Part shown: in pieces, positions 1 through 8,919 of the stretch
Layout of the letters: every line of letters begins with the position of its first letter
Numbering within the stretch: the first letter of the stretch is position 1
Origin: Saccharopolyspora hordei
Lineage (GTDB): Bacteria > Actinomycetota > Actinomycetes > Mycobacteriales > Pseudonocardiaceae
NCBI RefSeq assembly: GCF_013410345.1
Contig: NZ_JACCFJ010000001.1
Location: 62,001-126,000, forward strand
DNA: 64,000 nucleotides
Direction: 5' to 3'
The notes under the pieces: model-generated
What the model saw: only the letters and a program-made list of their open reading frames with translations
What the model was told of the DNA's origin: nothing
The model's database searches: none
Program-made: the position numbers and the translations under genes

Positions 1-1113
1 GCCGAGCAGCAGCTCACCCATCTGCCGGCTGTGCTCGAACAGGCCCTCGGCCTCGACGACCTCCAGGATCCGCGTCGCGCGCACCATGTCGACCAGCGAC
101 CCGCCCCAGGTGGAGCTGATCCGGCTGGGCTCGCGGAACGCGTTGTCGGCGATCTCCAGCACCCGCCGGCCGCCCATCACGCCGCACACCTGCAGCCGCT
201 TGCCGAACGCCACCAGGTCGGGTTCCAGCCCGAGCGCCTGGTGCGCCCACGCCTGCCCGGTGAGCATGCCGGTCTGCACCTCGTCGGCGACGGTGAGCAC
301 GTCGTGCTCGCGGCACAGCTCCTGCACCGCCTGCAGGAACTGCGGCCGCAGGTGCCGGTCGCCGCCCTCGCCCTGGATGGGCTCGTAGACGAAGCAGGCG
401 ACCTCCCGGCCGTAGCGGCGCAGCGCGGCGCGGGCGGCGTCGAGCGCCACCTCCTCCTCCGGCAGCAGCCCGGCGCTGTCCCACCGCTCGCCCGGCTCGA
501 TCGCCGGGCTCGGGATGCGCGGCCAGTCGAACATCGGGTAGTCGCGGACCTTCGCCGGGTCGGTGTTGGTCAGCGACAGCGTGTAGCCGCTGCGGCCGTG
601 GAACGCCCGCTCCAGGTGCAGCACGCGGGAGCCGCGGACGGCGATCCCGTTGCGGGCGTTGCGCTTGGTCTTCCAGTCGAAGGCGACCTTGAGCGCGTTC
701 TCCACCGCGAGGGTGCCGCCGTCGATGAAGAACAGCAGCGGCAGCTCGTCGATGCCGACCACGCGCGTGAAGGTCTCCGCGAACCGGGCCTGCTCGACGG
801 TGGCGAAGTCCGGGTTCGACGGCTTGACCCGCCCGGCGCGCACCAGCGCCGCCTCGAACTCCGCGGTGCGCAGGCCGGGGTGGCCGTGCCCGAGCGGCGC
901 GGAGCTGAAGAACATCGTCAGGTCCAGGTACTCGGTGCCGTCGCGCACGTCGCGGAGGCGGCAGCCGTCGCCCGCGTCGAGGTCCACGACGATGTCCATC
1001 AGGTCCCCGGTGACCTGCGCCTTCAGGGACTCCACCACGTCCCCCGCGGACGCGCGGGGAGCGGGTACGTCGGTCGGTGCCACGTCGCGAACGGTCTCGT
1101 GCTGAGCGGTCAT
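1..1113 (-). CDS. lat: L-lysine 6-transaminase, C-terminus cut by window edge
   Basis: PLP-dependent class III aminotransferase that would move the epsilon-amino group of lysine to 2-oxoglutarate, giving the semialdehyde that cyclises to piperideine-6-carboxylate. About 371 residues are visible. The cofactor-site ADEVQTG stretch and the FGKRLQ lysine region are present, and the rest reads like actinobacterial Lat proteins (for example Rv3290c). The start is the second of two adjacent ATGs because GGGAGG then lies at normal spacing. The last residues fall outside the window. In beta-lactam producers lat makes the aminoadipate precursor, but no such cluster is seen here, so lysine catabolism or a stress role is as likely. 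Confidence 0.85.
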   Translation of the reverse strand, partial: MTAQHETVRDVAPTDVPAPRASAGDVVESLKAQVTGDLMDIVVDLDAGDGCRLRDVRDGTEYLDLTMFFSSAPLGHGHPGLRTAEFEAALVRAGRVKPSNPDFATVEQARFAETFTRVVGIDELPLLFFIDGGTLAVENALKVAFDWKTKRNARNGIAVRGSRVLHLERAFHGRSGYTLSLTNTDPAKVRDYPMFDWPRIPSPAIEPGERWDSAGLLPEEEVALDAARAALRRYGREVACFVYEPIQGEGGDRHLRPQFLQAVQELCREHDVLTVADEVQTGMLTGQAWAHQALGLEPDLVAFGKRLQVCGVMGGRRVLEIADNAFREPSRISSTWGGSLVDMVRATRILEVVEAEGLFEHSRQMGELLLG

Positions 1114-1243
1114 CATCGGCCTCCCGGACCCGTGTCACACCATCTTCACGAGAAGAATTGCATCCGCAGCGCCCTCTAGACAACATACTTCCGTCATAAG
1201 TGGGTGCAGGCAGAAGATCTTCTTTCGCTGCACCCTCCCGGCG

Positions 1244-2134
1244 TCACCCGTCCGGACCTGCCGGGGGCGGCTCTCCACCCCTGCGCCCGGGTGGCGACCG
1301 AGGAACCTGCACGGGAGTACCGGACCGCCCGCTACGACCGCTGCCGATCGCGTCCGCGATGTCCGTCGAGGCGCCGCGCACCACCAGGGCGAGGAGACGT
1401 CCCGCCCTCGACCGAGGGTCAGCGGTCCACGGAGGACGAGCGGCGCCTGCTCCCCGGCGCCGTCGAGCGCCGGGTCGACGCCCCGCGGCGCGAGCGTGCG
1501 GACCCGCTCCACCAGGCCGTCGCCGTAGGTGACCGGGATGGCGCCCGAGGAGCGCAGGGAGTCGTGGTTGCCCTCGCTCGCCGTGCCGGTCACCGTGGCG
1601 CCCCGGGCGACGGCCAGCTGCACCGCGACGGTGCCGACCCCGCCTGCCGCCGCGTGCACCAGCAGCGTCTCGCCCTCCCGGACGCCGAGCACCTCCAGCG
1701 CGGTGTGCGCGGTCTGGCCGCACCCGGACAGCCCGCCGCCCTCCTCGAACGTCATCGTGTCCGGCTTGCCCACGACCCGGTCGGTCGGCCCCACGACGAA
1801 CTCGGCGCAGGAGGCCAGCACCGCGAAGCCCACCGCCTCGGTGCCGACCGGGAACCCGGTGGCGTCGGGCCCGGTCTCGTCGACCACCCCGGAGAACTCG
1901 TTGCCCAGCACGGTCGGCGAGCCCACCCCCGCCCCGAGCGGCGCCCTGCCCTGCCGGACCGCGCAGTCGTGGGGCTGCACCCCGGCGGCCCGCACCCGGA
2001 TGCGGGTCGGGCAGCTCCGCCATCCGCAGCACCCCCGGCCCGCCCGGCTCGTCGACCACGATCGCCCGAACGTCCGTCCCCCTGGGTCGTCGTCGGCCCC
2101 ACCAGCGTGCGACTTCGACCCGACTGGAGGTCAA
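1244..2134 (-). pseudogene. Decayed zinc-type alcohol dehydrogenase / quinone oxidoreductase
   Basis: The N-terminal part (IVVDEPGGPGVLRMAELPDP) is in one frame. The middle, with the GNEFSGVV segment and the nucleotide-binding HAAAGGVGTVAVQLA stretch, is in a second frame, and the end returns to the first. At least two frameshifts are needed, near 1995-2030 and near 1400. The expected initiator position before IVVDEPG is GTT, so there is also no good start there. The catalytic C-terminal part of a normal 310-residue MDR enzyme is missing. It overlaps the end of the next gene by four bases. A dead gene is the simplest reading. Confidence 0.7.
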
Positions 2135-3642
2135 CCCACGACGTCGAGCACCTCGACCTCGCCCTCCGGGGTGAGCTCCAGGATCGGGATCCGCCGCCCC
2201 ACCGCGTCACCGGTCACCGGGTCGAACTGGAAGCTCCCGCCCGCGCCGGCCACCACGTGCTCCGCGTCGTTCATCAGGTACAGCTGCGGCAGGACGTCGG
2301 ACGGGGCGGGCAGGTGCAGCCCCTGGCCGATGGCCGCGCGGGACGCCTGCGCCGCCGCGAGGACCGCGTCGTGCTGCATGATCGCCCACCCGTTGCGCAG
2401 GTCCGCCTCGGGGAAGCCGTTGTTGCGGAACTCGGCCTCGAACCGCTGGTACACCTCGCGTTCCGGGTTCCACCGCGGGTCTTCCAGCGCCTTCGGCTCG
2501 GCCAGTCCGGTGTAGACGACCGAGACCGGGGCGTCGTTCGGCCCGGGCGGGCCCAGCGAGACCTGGAGGTCGCTGGCGTCGGAGGCCGTCACCACGGTGA
2601 CCGCGCGGTCGGTGGCGCAGCCGCGCTGCCGGAGCTGGGCGACGAAGTCCGGCAGCAGGATGGCGCGCCCCGCGTAGAAGAACACGTCGGGCGGGTTGCT
2701 GCCGCACAGCCGCCCCGCGATGGAGTTGAACTGGGCGACGATCCCGGGCGTGCGCGGAACGCCGGAGTAGGGCATCCACGACGGCCGGCCGCCGCCCCAG
2801 TAGGCGCTGAAGTACCGCTCGAACCCTTCCCGCAGCGTCCGGGTGTAGAAGTCCGCCGGGTTGGTGTCCGCGACGACCAGGGCCCGGTGCAGGTCCGGCC
2901 GGTGCTGCGGGAGGAACTCGGCGAGCGCGGCGAGCTGGGCGTCGTTGCTGGAGTTGACCCGCACCAGCCCGTACGCGCCGGTGCCGGTGGTGTTCAGCCC
3001 GTCGGCGGTGATCACCGACCCGACCGCGGGGATGCCGGCCGCGGCCAGCTCCCGAGCGCCGTCCACGGTCTGCTGCACGCTGACGCCGAGGCCGGTCACC
3101 GCGACCAGCGGCTGCGGGTCGTCGACCAGCTGCTCGAGCTCGCCGACCACGGGTCGCCACGCCTGCTCGCGGCTGCCCTCGTTCGCCAGCACCAGGCGGA
3201 CCTTGAGGTCGTACCCGCGGTTGGCCTGCACCTGCGCCACGTGCGCGCCTTCCAGCAGCGCGCGGATCTGGTCGGTGGACAGCAGGCCGTTCGGCGGCTG
3301 GCCGCGCTCGCTCGGCAGCGGGATCGGCACCAGCACCGCGATGGTGACGCCGCGCTGACCGGCCACCCGCCGGTTCTCCTGGTGGATCTTCTCGGTCACC
3401 GCGTCGAAGTCCGGGTGGAAGGAGGTGGACCCGTCGCTGATGCCGACGCACTCGCCGCCGTCGTCCCACAGGTCCCCGCCGCACGGGACCGCGATCGGGT
3501 AGAGCAGTGCGCCGAGCACCACGACCGCGACCACCGCGGCGGTGATCAGCTTGACCCGCCGACGGCGCCGTCCGCGGCTGGACAGACCGGCGGTGATCCG
3601 TCTGGTGCCGGTCCGCCGTCCTGGTTCCTGCGAGATGAGCAC
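2131..3642 (-). CDS. Membrane-anchored periplasmic-binding-protein-like sensor (type I fold)
   Basis: 503 residues. A short basic cytoplasmic tail (RRRRR near 25-29) is followed by one membrane segment at about 32-50 and then a large extracytoplasmic domain. That domain resembles the branched-chain amino acid/leucine-binding type I receptor fold, with an ITVGS-like (PAVGSVITADG) region, repeated beta-alpha units and a late VYTGLAEP segment. No transporter permease or ATPase lies nearby, so ligand sensing rather than uptake is inferred. The GTG start has GGAGGAGACC eight bases upstream. It begins 22 bases after the stop of the STAND-like NTPase gene and is probably co-transcribed with it. The ligand is unknown. 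Confidence 0.65.
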   Translation of the reverse strand: MLISQEPGRRTGTRRITAGLSSRGRRRRRVKLITAAVVAVVVLGALLYPIAVPCGGDLWDDGGECVGISDGSTSFHPDFDAVTEKIHQENRRVAGQRGVTIAVLVPIPLPSERGQPPNGLLSTDQIRALLEGAHVAQVQANRGYDLKVRLVLANEGSREQAWRPVVGELEQLVDDPQPLVAVTGLGVSVQQTVDGARELAAAGIPAVGSVITADGLNTTGTGAYGLVRVNSSNDAQLAALAEFLPQHRPDLHRALVVADTNPADFYTRTLREGFERYFSAYWGGGRPSWMPYSGVPRTPGIVAQFNSIAGRLCGSNPPDVFFYAGRAILLPDFVAQLRQRGCATDRAVTVVTASDASDLQVSLGPPGPNDAPVSVVYTGLAEPKALEDPRWNPEREVYQRFEAEFRNNGFPEADLRNGWAIMQHDAVLAAAQASRAAIGQGLHLPAPSDVLPQLYLMNDAEHVVAGAGGSFQFDPVTGDAVGRRIPILELTPEGEVEVLDVVG

Positions 3643-3664
3643 GACAGGTCTCCTCCGGTCTCGG

Positions 3665-5614
3665 TCAGCGGATCTGCTCGGCGTCGCGGCGGTACTTCTG
3701 CCCGTCCTCCAGCAGCGCCGCCATGTCGTCGGAGTGCGGTGCGACGCGGTCGTAGGCGTCGGCGACGGTGAGCTTCAGCAGCCGCAGCCCTTCCTCGAGC
3801 AGCGGGTCGTTCTCCAGCCACCGGGCGGGCACGAGCTTGGCGAGCGAGGCCAGCGGCTCGTCCAGGTCCCGGGCCCACGCGGACAGCTCCTGCACGTGGC
3901 GCAGCGGCGGGACCGAGGGGTCCACCCGGTTCGGCGCGGACACGACGGTCTCCAGCAGCGTCCGCCACTCGGCCACCGGCAGGTCGCCGAGCAGCTCCGC
4001 CAGCCGTCGCGTGACGGCCTCCACCTCGCCGATCGCCAGGTCGTGGTGCAGTTCCTCGGCCACCGCAGGCTCGCGGCGCTGCCCCTTCGCCCCGGCGTCG
4101 CGGAAGAACTCGTGCACCGCCGCCCACGACGCCGGGTGGTCCGCCGGGCGCGCCGCGAGCCGCTGCAGCAGCAGGCGTCTCAGCACGCGCGGCAGCACCG
4201 CTGGGCCGCCCGGCTCGTCCTGGAACCACAACGACGGCGCGAGGACGTCGTCGAGCTCCCCGGCGCTGGCGGTGAGCAGACCGCTCGTGGCGCGGAGGTG
4301 CCGCGCCCGCTCCAGGTCCGGGGCCGCCGAGCAGGTCACCAGGTCTGCGCGGGCGGCGTCGGAGAGACCGGTGAGGAACGGCTCCAGGATCCGGTCCGCG
4401 ACGGTGCGGTCACCCGACGCCGTCCCGAGCAGGGCGTGCAGGTCGAGCCGGCGGTCGGCGTCCGCGAACGCCCGGACCAGCAGGGCGGTGGAACCGGGGT
4501 GGCCGTCGGTGAACCGGTGCACGGCGGCGGCGACGCTGCGGTGGTCGCGCACGCCCGTGCCGGCCACCAGCCGCGCCACCTCGGCGCGCGTGAAGTTCCG
4601 CAGCCGCACCGGGTACCAGTTCCGCTCGTCGCCGACGCCGCCGTGCCACTGGGTGTAGTCGTCGTAGCCGGCGTCCTCGGCGGTGGGCAGCGAGGGGATG
4701 TTCGCCCAGGTCTGCGTGCTGCTGCGGCTGGTCGCCACCACGGTGAGCGGGTCCGCGGCGCTGCCGCCGGTGGGCCGTTCGACCTCGCGCACGCTGTCGC
4801 GCGCCCGGACCAGCCCGTCGAGGAACCGGCGACCGGCCGGGGTGTCGATGTTGTCGAGCAGCACCGCGCAGTTCAGCGTCCTGCGGTCGACGTACCGGCC
4901 GCGGTGGAACTCCGCCCGCAGGTCGGCGAGGAACGCCGACCACAGCAGCTCTTCGGCGTACAGGGCCTGCTGGTCGTTCTCCGGCCGGTTCGTCATGAGG
5001 TTGAGGTCGACCAGCTCGTCGATCGGGTCGCGGTCGAGCCGCCGGTCCTGGTGCCCGTACCAGTGCTGTCCGGTCCCGAGCACCACGCGACGTCCCCAGC
5101 GCCAGGACAGCAGTCCCTTGATCACGAGGTCCGGCAGGAGCTTCGCGATGGAGCCGGGGACCGGCACCTGTCCGAGCAGGCCCAACGTGGCCAGGTCGTC
5201 GGCGATCTCGCCGAGCGTCGACCGGAGCTCCTCGATGTTGCGGTGCGCTTCCAGCGCCTGCACCACCTGCTTGCGCGCCGTGCCGCGGTTCAGGCGGTTG
5301 AGCTGTTGCACGATCACGACCTGTCCGGCGGTGAACCGGGGGAACGCCAGCCGACCGAACCGGCGGTGCTCCTCGCTGAGCTGGAACACCAGCGCGGACA
5401 GCCGCTGCCAGACCGGTGTCCCCGGAGCGGTGTCGAGGTCTTGACGCGCGTGCGGGATGTCCAGCGCGGTGTCGAGCTCGTCGACCAGCCGCGTCTTGCC
5501 GCTGCTGCGGGGGCCGGTGAAGACCAGCACGGGCACCCACCGGCTCTGCGGCACGCCTCGGCCGTCCTCGGGGCGGGCCAGGAACTCCTCGACCAGGTCC
5601 AGCTCGTGCTCCAT
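3665..5614 (-). CDS. STAND-like NTPase
   Basis: 649 residues from an internal ATG chosen because GGAG precedes it at normal spacing. A longer ATG 21 codons upstream has no ribosome site. A Walker A motif, TGPRSSGKT, lies at about 33-41. A hydrophobic Walker B strand, CAVLLDNID, lies at about 249-257. It is followed by an ATSRS element near 297 and a DGHPGSTALL segment in the place of the GLPL box of NB-ARC/STAND proteins. The C-terminal 250 residues are helical and unassigned, as expected for a sensor/effector part. No membrane segment is seen. Gene order puts it downstream of the shared TCCGGA promoter and upstream of the membrane receptor-like gene, suggesting a signalling pair. Confidence 0.6.
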   Translation of the reverse strand: MEHELDLVEEFLARPEDGRGVPQSRWVPVLVFTGPRSSGKTRLVDELDTALDIPHARQDLDTAPGTPVWQRLSALVFQLSEEHRRFGRLAFPRFTAGQVVIVQQLNRLNRGTARKQVVQALEAHRNIEELRSTLGEIADDLATLGLLGQVPVPGSIAKLLPDLVIKGLLSWRWGRRVVLGTGQHWYGHQDRRLDRDPIDELVDLNLMTNRPENDQQALYAEELLWSAFLADLRAEFHRGRYVDRRTLNCAVLLDNIDTPAGRRFLDGLVRARDSVREVERPTGGSAADPLTVVATSRSSTQTWANIPSLPTAEDAGYDDYTQWHGGVGDERNWYPVRLRNFTRAEVARLVAGTGVRDHRSVAAAVHRFTDGHPGSTALLVRAFADADRRLDLHALLGTASGDRTVADRILEPFLTGLSDAARADLVTCSAAPDLERARHLRATSGLLTASAGELDDVLAPSLWFQDEPGGPAVLPRVLRRLLLQRLAARPADHPASWAAVHEFFRDAGAKGQRREPAVAEELHHDLAIGEVEAVTRRLAELLGDLPVAEWRTLLETVVSAPNRVDPSVPPLRHVQELSAWARDLDEPLASLAKLVPARWLENDPLLEEGLRLLKLTVADAYDRVAPHSDDMAALLEDGQKYRRDAEQIR

Positions 5615-5694
5615 GGCGGTCTCCGTCCGCGTCGCTCCTCGGCTGGTCCAGCGAACCGGAAGCGGTGCCCGGCCCACCAGGCCGGGACGCCGGT

Positions 5695-5807
5695 TCCGGA
5701 CGATCCGGATCCTCCGGAAACCGTCCGGAACAACCGTTTTCGCTGATCGCAGCCGTGGAGCGGTCCGACGGCGCTACTGTGTCCGACGAACACCCGGACT
5801 CTCCGGA
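5695..5807. promoter_or_regulatory. Iterated TCCGGA palindromes in a divergent promoter
   Basis: TCCGGA occurs at 5695, 5704, 5713, 5724 and 5802. The first four are spaced 9, 9 and 11 bases apart. They sit between the divergent STAND-like NTPase gene and the membrane XRE gene. Clustered short palindromes in such a gap look like an operator array. The obvious candidate binder is the XRE protein encoded next door (inference). Confidence 0.5.
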
Positions 5808-5839
5808 ACGGGGTGCGGAGGAAGGTGGGAGGCCCCGGA

Positions 5840-6586
5840 GTGCAGGACGTCGGTGAGGGGACCGAGCCGCTGGACCCGGACCGCTGCACGACGCGCGAGG
5901 AGTTCACCGCGCTGCTGAACGAGGCCCGGCACCGCGCCGGCCTGTCCTACGCCGGGGTGGAACGCAGGGCCCGGAGCCTCCCGCCGCGGGACGGGCACCA
6001 ACCCAGCCTGGCGCGCAGCACGCTCAGCGACATGCTCACCGGCAAGCGCGCCCCGAACAAGACGAACCTGGAGATCTACCTCCTGGTCTGCGGGGTCCCC
6101 GAGAAGGACCTGCCGCGCTGGATGGAAGCCCGGCGGCGGGTCTGGGAGGCCACCCCCGAGCCGACGCGGAAGCCCGCGCCGACGTACCACCTCCGCACCG
6201 TTCTCGTGACCGCGGTCGGCGCGCTGCTGCTCGGCGCGGCCGTGGGAGCGGGCGGCCTGTCCCTGCTGTCCCCCGACCCCGCCCGCGGCAGCGCGGGCCC
6301 GCTGGTGCCGCTCGAGGTGCGCACCCACGACTGGACGCACTGGAGCCCGGACCCGCGGAACGAGACCCGCGCCGGCGAGGTCTGGCCCGGCAGGCACGGG
6401 TTCGTCTGCTGGACCGTGGGCACGCGCTACACCTGGCACGACGCGACGGGCACCGACCGGACCAGCAGCGACACCTGGCTGCGCCTCGCCACCGACTACT
6501 ACGGCAACCGCGGCGTCTACGTCAGCGACCTGGCGGTGGCGACGGAACCCGAGGCCCCCAAGCGCGTGCTGCCCCAGTGCGACTGA
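5840..6586 (+). CDS. One-pass membrane protein with N-terminal XRE-type HTH
   Basis: About 248 residues from a GTG with GGGAGG eight bases upstream. An ATG nine codons earlier is possible. The N-terminal 90 residues form an HTH typical of actinobacterial XRE-like proteins (AGLSYAGVERRAR; STLSDMLTGKRAPNK). A hydrophobic segment follows at about 119-142, then a roughly 105-residue extracytoplasmic domain rich in W and Y that ends in a lone cysteine. The layout suggests a DNA-binding cytoplasmic head coupled to an external sensor. It diverges from the STAND/receptor pair across the TCCGGA array. Confidence 0.65.
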   Translation: MQDVGEGTEPLDPDRCTTREEFTALLNEARHRAGLSYAGVERRARSLPPRDGHQPSLARSTLSDMLTGKRAPNKTNLEIYLLVCGVPEKDLPRWMEARRRVWEATPEPTRKPAPTYHLRTVLVTAVGALLLGAAVGAGGLSLLSPDPARGSAGPLVPLEVRTHDWTHWSPDPRNETRAGEVWPGRHGFVCWTVGTRYTWHDATGTDRTSSDTWLRLATDYYGNRGVYVSDLAVATEPEAPKRVLPQCD

Positions 6587-6590
6587 GCGC

Positions 6591-6749
6591 TCAGGCAGGG
6601 TCCTTCGAGGCCGCGTCGATGACCTCGTCGAGCACCTCGCGGGTCCCGGTCAGCTCGGCGATCCGCCGGTCGATGCGCTCCCGCTCGGCGACGAGCTCGG
6701 CGACCAGCCGCGGGGTGGCGGTCGCGGCGGGCACAAACGTCCCCGGCAT
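6591..6749 (-). pseudogene. MerR-family regulator C-terminal remnant
   Basis: A 52-codon stretch beginning at an ATG reads as the C-terminal coiled coil of a MerR regulator (LVAELVAERERIDRRIAELT). It has no DNA-binding HTH. Immediately upstream on the same strand (6762-6845) is another orphan C-terminal fragment, LILFGRGLTGPDFLRMVQDQ, of unrecognised origin. Both look like deletion leftovers. Confidence 0.5.
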
Positions 6750-6847
6750 GATCAGCGTCCCCTACACGGTCGAGCTCAACTGGTCCTGGACCATGCGCAG
6801 GAAGTCGGGGCCGGTGAGGCCGCGGCCGAACAGGATGAGGTCGGTAC

Positions 6848-7032
6848 GCCCAGCTGCGCGAGGACTCCGAGCACAGCGGCCGCGTCCTGTGCCTGGCCCT
6901 GCACCCCTTCGTCATCGGCCAACCGTTCCGCCACGCTACCTCGACCAGGCCCTGGAACACCTGGCCGCCCAACCAGAAGCCTGGCTCACCACCAGCGACG
7001 ACATCACCGCGCACTACCTGGGGAGGCGGTGA
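6848..7032 (+). pseudogene. Polysaccharide deacetylase C-terminal remnant, frameshifted
   Basis: One frame reads LCLALHPFVIGQPFRHA and the next frame continues YLDQALEHLAAQPEAWLTTS to a stop. Together they match the C-terminal end of NodB-type polysaccharide deacetylases. A single missing base near 6938 separates the frames. The catalytic N-terminal part is absent. Confidence 0.5.
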
Positions 7033-7080
7033 GCGGCCGAGTCCACTTGGGACAGATCCACCTGGTGCTCCGGTCCACGA

Positions 7081-8352
7081 TCAGGTCCGGGCCTCGGTCC
7101 GCGGGTTCGCCGCGCTGCGGCGCAGCAGGACGGGGGCGCCGAGCAGGACCGGTACGGCGATGAGGAGGCAGATGACGGTGGCGGTGCCCCCGACTCCGGT
7201 GCTGGCCAGCAGGACCGGCGCGGTCAGGGCGCCGACCATCTCGAAGGCGTCCATGAGCGGGATGAAGGTCGCGTAGAACCGGCCGGTCATCTCCGGGGGC
7301 AACCGCTTCTGCACCTCGGCGAAGTAGACCACGGTGGCGACGGACTCCAGGAATCCCGCGGCCACCATGCAGAGGAGCGCGAGCGGGAGCCGGTCGACCC
7401 ACGGCAGCGCCAGCCAGGCCAGTCCTTCGAGGACGTTGCCGACGAAGTACAGCCTGCCGGGGTGGAAGCGGCCCAGCGCGGTGCTCAGCAGCGCGCCGAG
7501 GACGCCTCCGGTGCCCATCGCGGCGACCAGCCAGCCGTTCGAACCGGGGTGGTCGGCGAAGTGGTCCTTCGCCAGGCCTGCGGTGAAGACCTCGCCGACC
7601 GCGACCGCGGCCCCGTAGGTGAACGCCGTGAGCACCACCGCGCACAGCATCCGGTCGCCGGCGAGGGCACGCACCAGGACCACCGGGCCAGTGACGAACA
7701 TCTGCCGCAGCTCGTCGCGCACGCCCCCGCTGGCTCCCTCCCGTGCCGGGCGGTTCGGCAAGCCCCACACCAGCAGCCCGGAGAGCACGGTGATCCCGCC
7801 TTGGGCGGGGAAGCTCGCTTCGACGCCGACCGTCGCGATGAGCAGCCCGACGAGCAGCGGCCCGACGATGGAGCTCAACCGCTCCGCGGTGACGATCACC
7901 GCGTTGCCGCGGGTCTCCTCGCCCTCCTCGATCACCACTGGCCGCAGCGCCATCCGCGCGGGCAGCCCGAAGGTGTACACGACCCCGGCGGCGAACATGA
8001 GCAGCTGCAGCTGCGCCAGGGACTGGGTGAGCGGCACCGACGCGACGACCACCGCGTTCACGAGGGCCGTGGACCACGCGACCACGCGCGGCTCCCACCT
8101 GTCCACGACGTGACCGACGACGATCCCGAACACGACGTTGGGCACCAGGCGCGCGGCGAGCGCCAGCCCGGACTCCCACCCCAGGCCGTATCTGTCGATG
8201 ACGAAGAACGGGACCGCGACGACCAGCATCGACCCGGCGAGCCGGTGGAGCAGCACAGACGCCGCGAGCCGCGCGAGCGGCCGGTGGTCACGCAAGAACG
8301 CCCACAACGATCCCGGGCGGACCCGGCTCCCCGTCTCCCCCACAGCCCTCAC
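7081..8352 (-). CDS. MFS transporter
   Basis: About 423 residues with ten to twelve hydrophobic segments and the MFS loop GHVVDRWEPR after the second helix. It resembles the enterobactin-exporter/macrolide-efflux (MFS_3-like) branch, which carries out proton-driven export of small molecules. Two GTG starts (8352 and 8343) fit. Upstream in-frame codons extend to 8565 but read as low-complexity Arg-rich sequence and are rejected. The substrate cannot be inferred from the neighbours, which are remnants on one side and an integrated element on the other. Confidence 0.8.
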   Translation of the reverse strand: MRAVGETGSRVRPGSLWAFLRDHRPLARLAASVLLHRLAGSMLVVAVPFFVIDRYGLGWESGLALAARLVPNVVFGIVVGHVVDRWEPRVVAWSTALVNAVVVASVPLTQSLAQLQLLMFAAGVVYTFGLPARMALRPVVIEEGEETRGNAVIVTAERLSSIVGPLLVGLLIATVGVEASFPAQGGITVLSGLLVWGLPNRPAREGASGGVRDELRQMFVTGPVVLVRALAGDRMLCAVVLTAFTYGAAVAVGEVFTAGLAKDHFADHPGSNGWLVAAMGTGGVLGALLSTALGRFHPGRLYFVGNVLEGLAWLALPWVDRLPLALLCMVAAGFLESVATVVYFAEVQKRLPPEMTGRFYATFIPLMDAFEMVGALTAPVLLASTGVGGTATVICLLIAVPVLLGAPVLLRRSAANPRTEART

Positions 8353-8694
8353 CGATCGTCGCCACGCAGACCGCTCCGCGCCCCCGTCACGTCCAGCGGA
8401 CCTGCACGCCCCCAGTGCACCGACGTCGGCCGCGCCCCCGCGCGGGCCACGCGCCCGACGGCTCCATGATGGCCGGTCACGGGTCACCTGTCGCGCGAAT
8501 TTCTCGGCACGGTGCCGAGGAAGGCAGGCGCGGACGATCGGAGCCGCAACAACGAGAAGGGCCACCCGCGGTGCGGGTGGCCCTTCGTCTGTGGGCCTAA
8601 CGCTTCAGAACACGAACACCCTAACGGCGGAAGGCCCTGAGATCAGGATCAAGCCGGTGGGTACTCGTCGCGTGTTCTCGGGCGGTGGTGCCCA
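8353..8694. other. Gap between MFS gene and integrated element
   Basis: Holds the probable promoter of the MFS gene, the strong hairpin at 8557-8585 and about 105 bases leading to the first element gene. No copy of the tRNA-Ala 3' end was found here by eye, so the left edge of the element is not fixed. Confidence 0.4.
8557..8585. terminator. Hairpin terminator
   Basis: Perfect 13-bp stem, AAGGGCCACCCGC and its complement, around a GGT loop. It lies upstream of the MFS start and before the element, so it most likely insulates the two. Confidence 0.7.
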
Positions 8695-8919
8695 GTGAAC
8701 CGCGAAGAGATCATCACCGGACTAACCGACGCCCAGGCCGATGGGCTGGCCTGCGTCATCTGTGGACTGGACTACCTACTCACTCGTGGCTCCGTGTCCG
8801 TTCCTGTCGGCCGGTCGATGACCGGCTCACAGGTGTTCGTCTGCATCGACCGCTGCGCCGAGCTGGCCGGAGTCGACCCGACGACGATGGGTCGCCGTGC
8901 GGGCGGTGGTCGCCGATGA
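8695..8919 (+). CDS. Small Cys-containing element protein
   Basis: 74 residues from a GTG start. It contains a CVIC pair and a later CIDRC pair, spaced as in a small metal-binding fold. Its stop overlaps the ATG of the DUF2637 gene (ATGA), so the two are translationally coupled. Similar small proteins precede DUF2637 genes in actinobacterial integrative elements. The function is unknown. Confidence 0.5.
   Translation: MNREEIITGLTDAQADGLACVICGLDYLLTRGSVSVPVGRSMTGSQVFVCIDRCAELAGVDPTTMGRRAGGGRR

Noticed and set aside
3542-5746. Very long open frames antisense to the STAND-like and receptor genes
   Set aside because: They are Arg/Pro/Gln-rich shadow frames typical of high-GC DNA and have no family resemblance.
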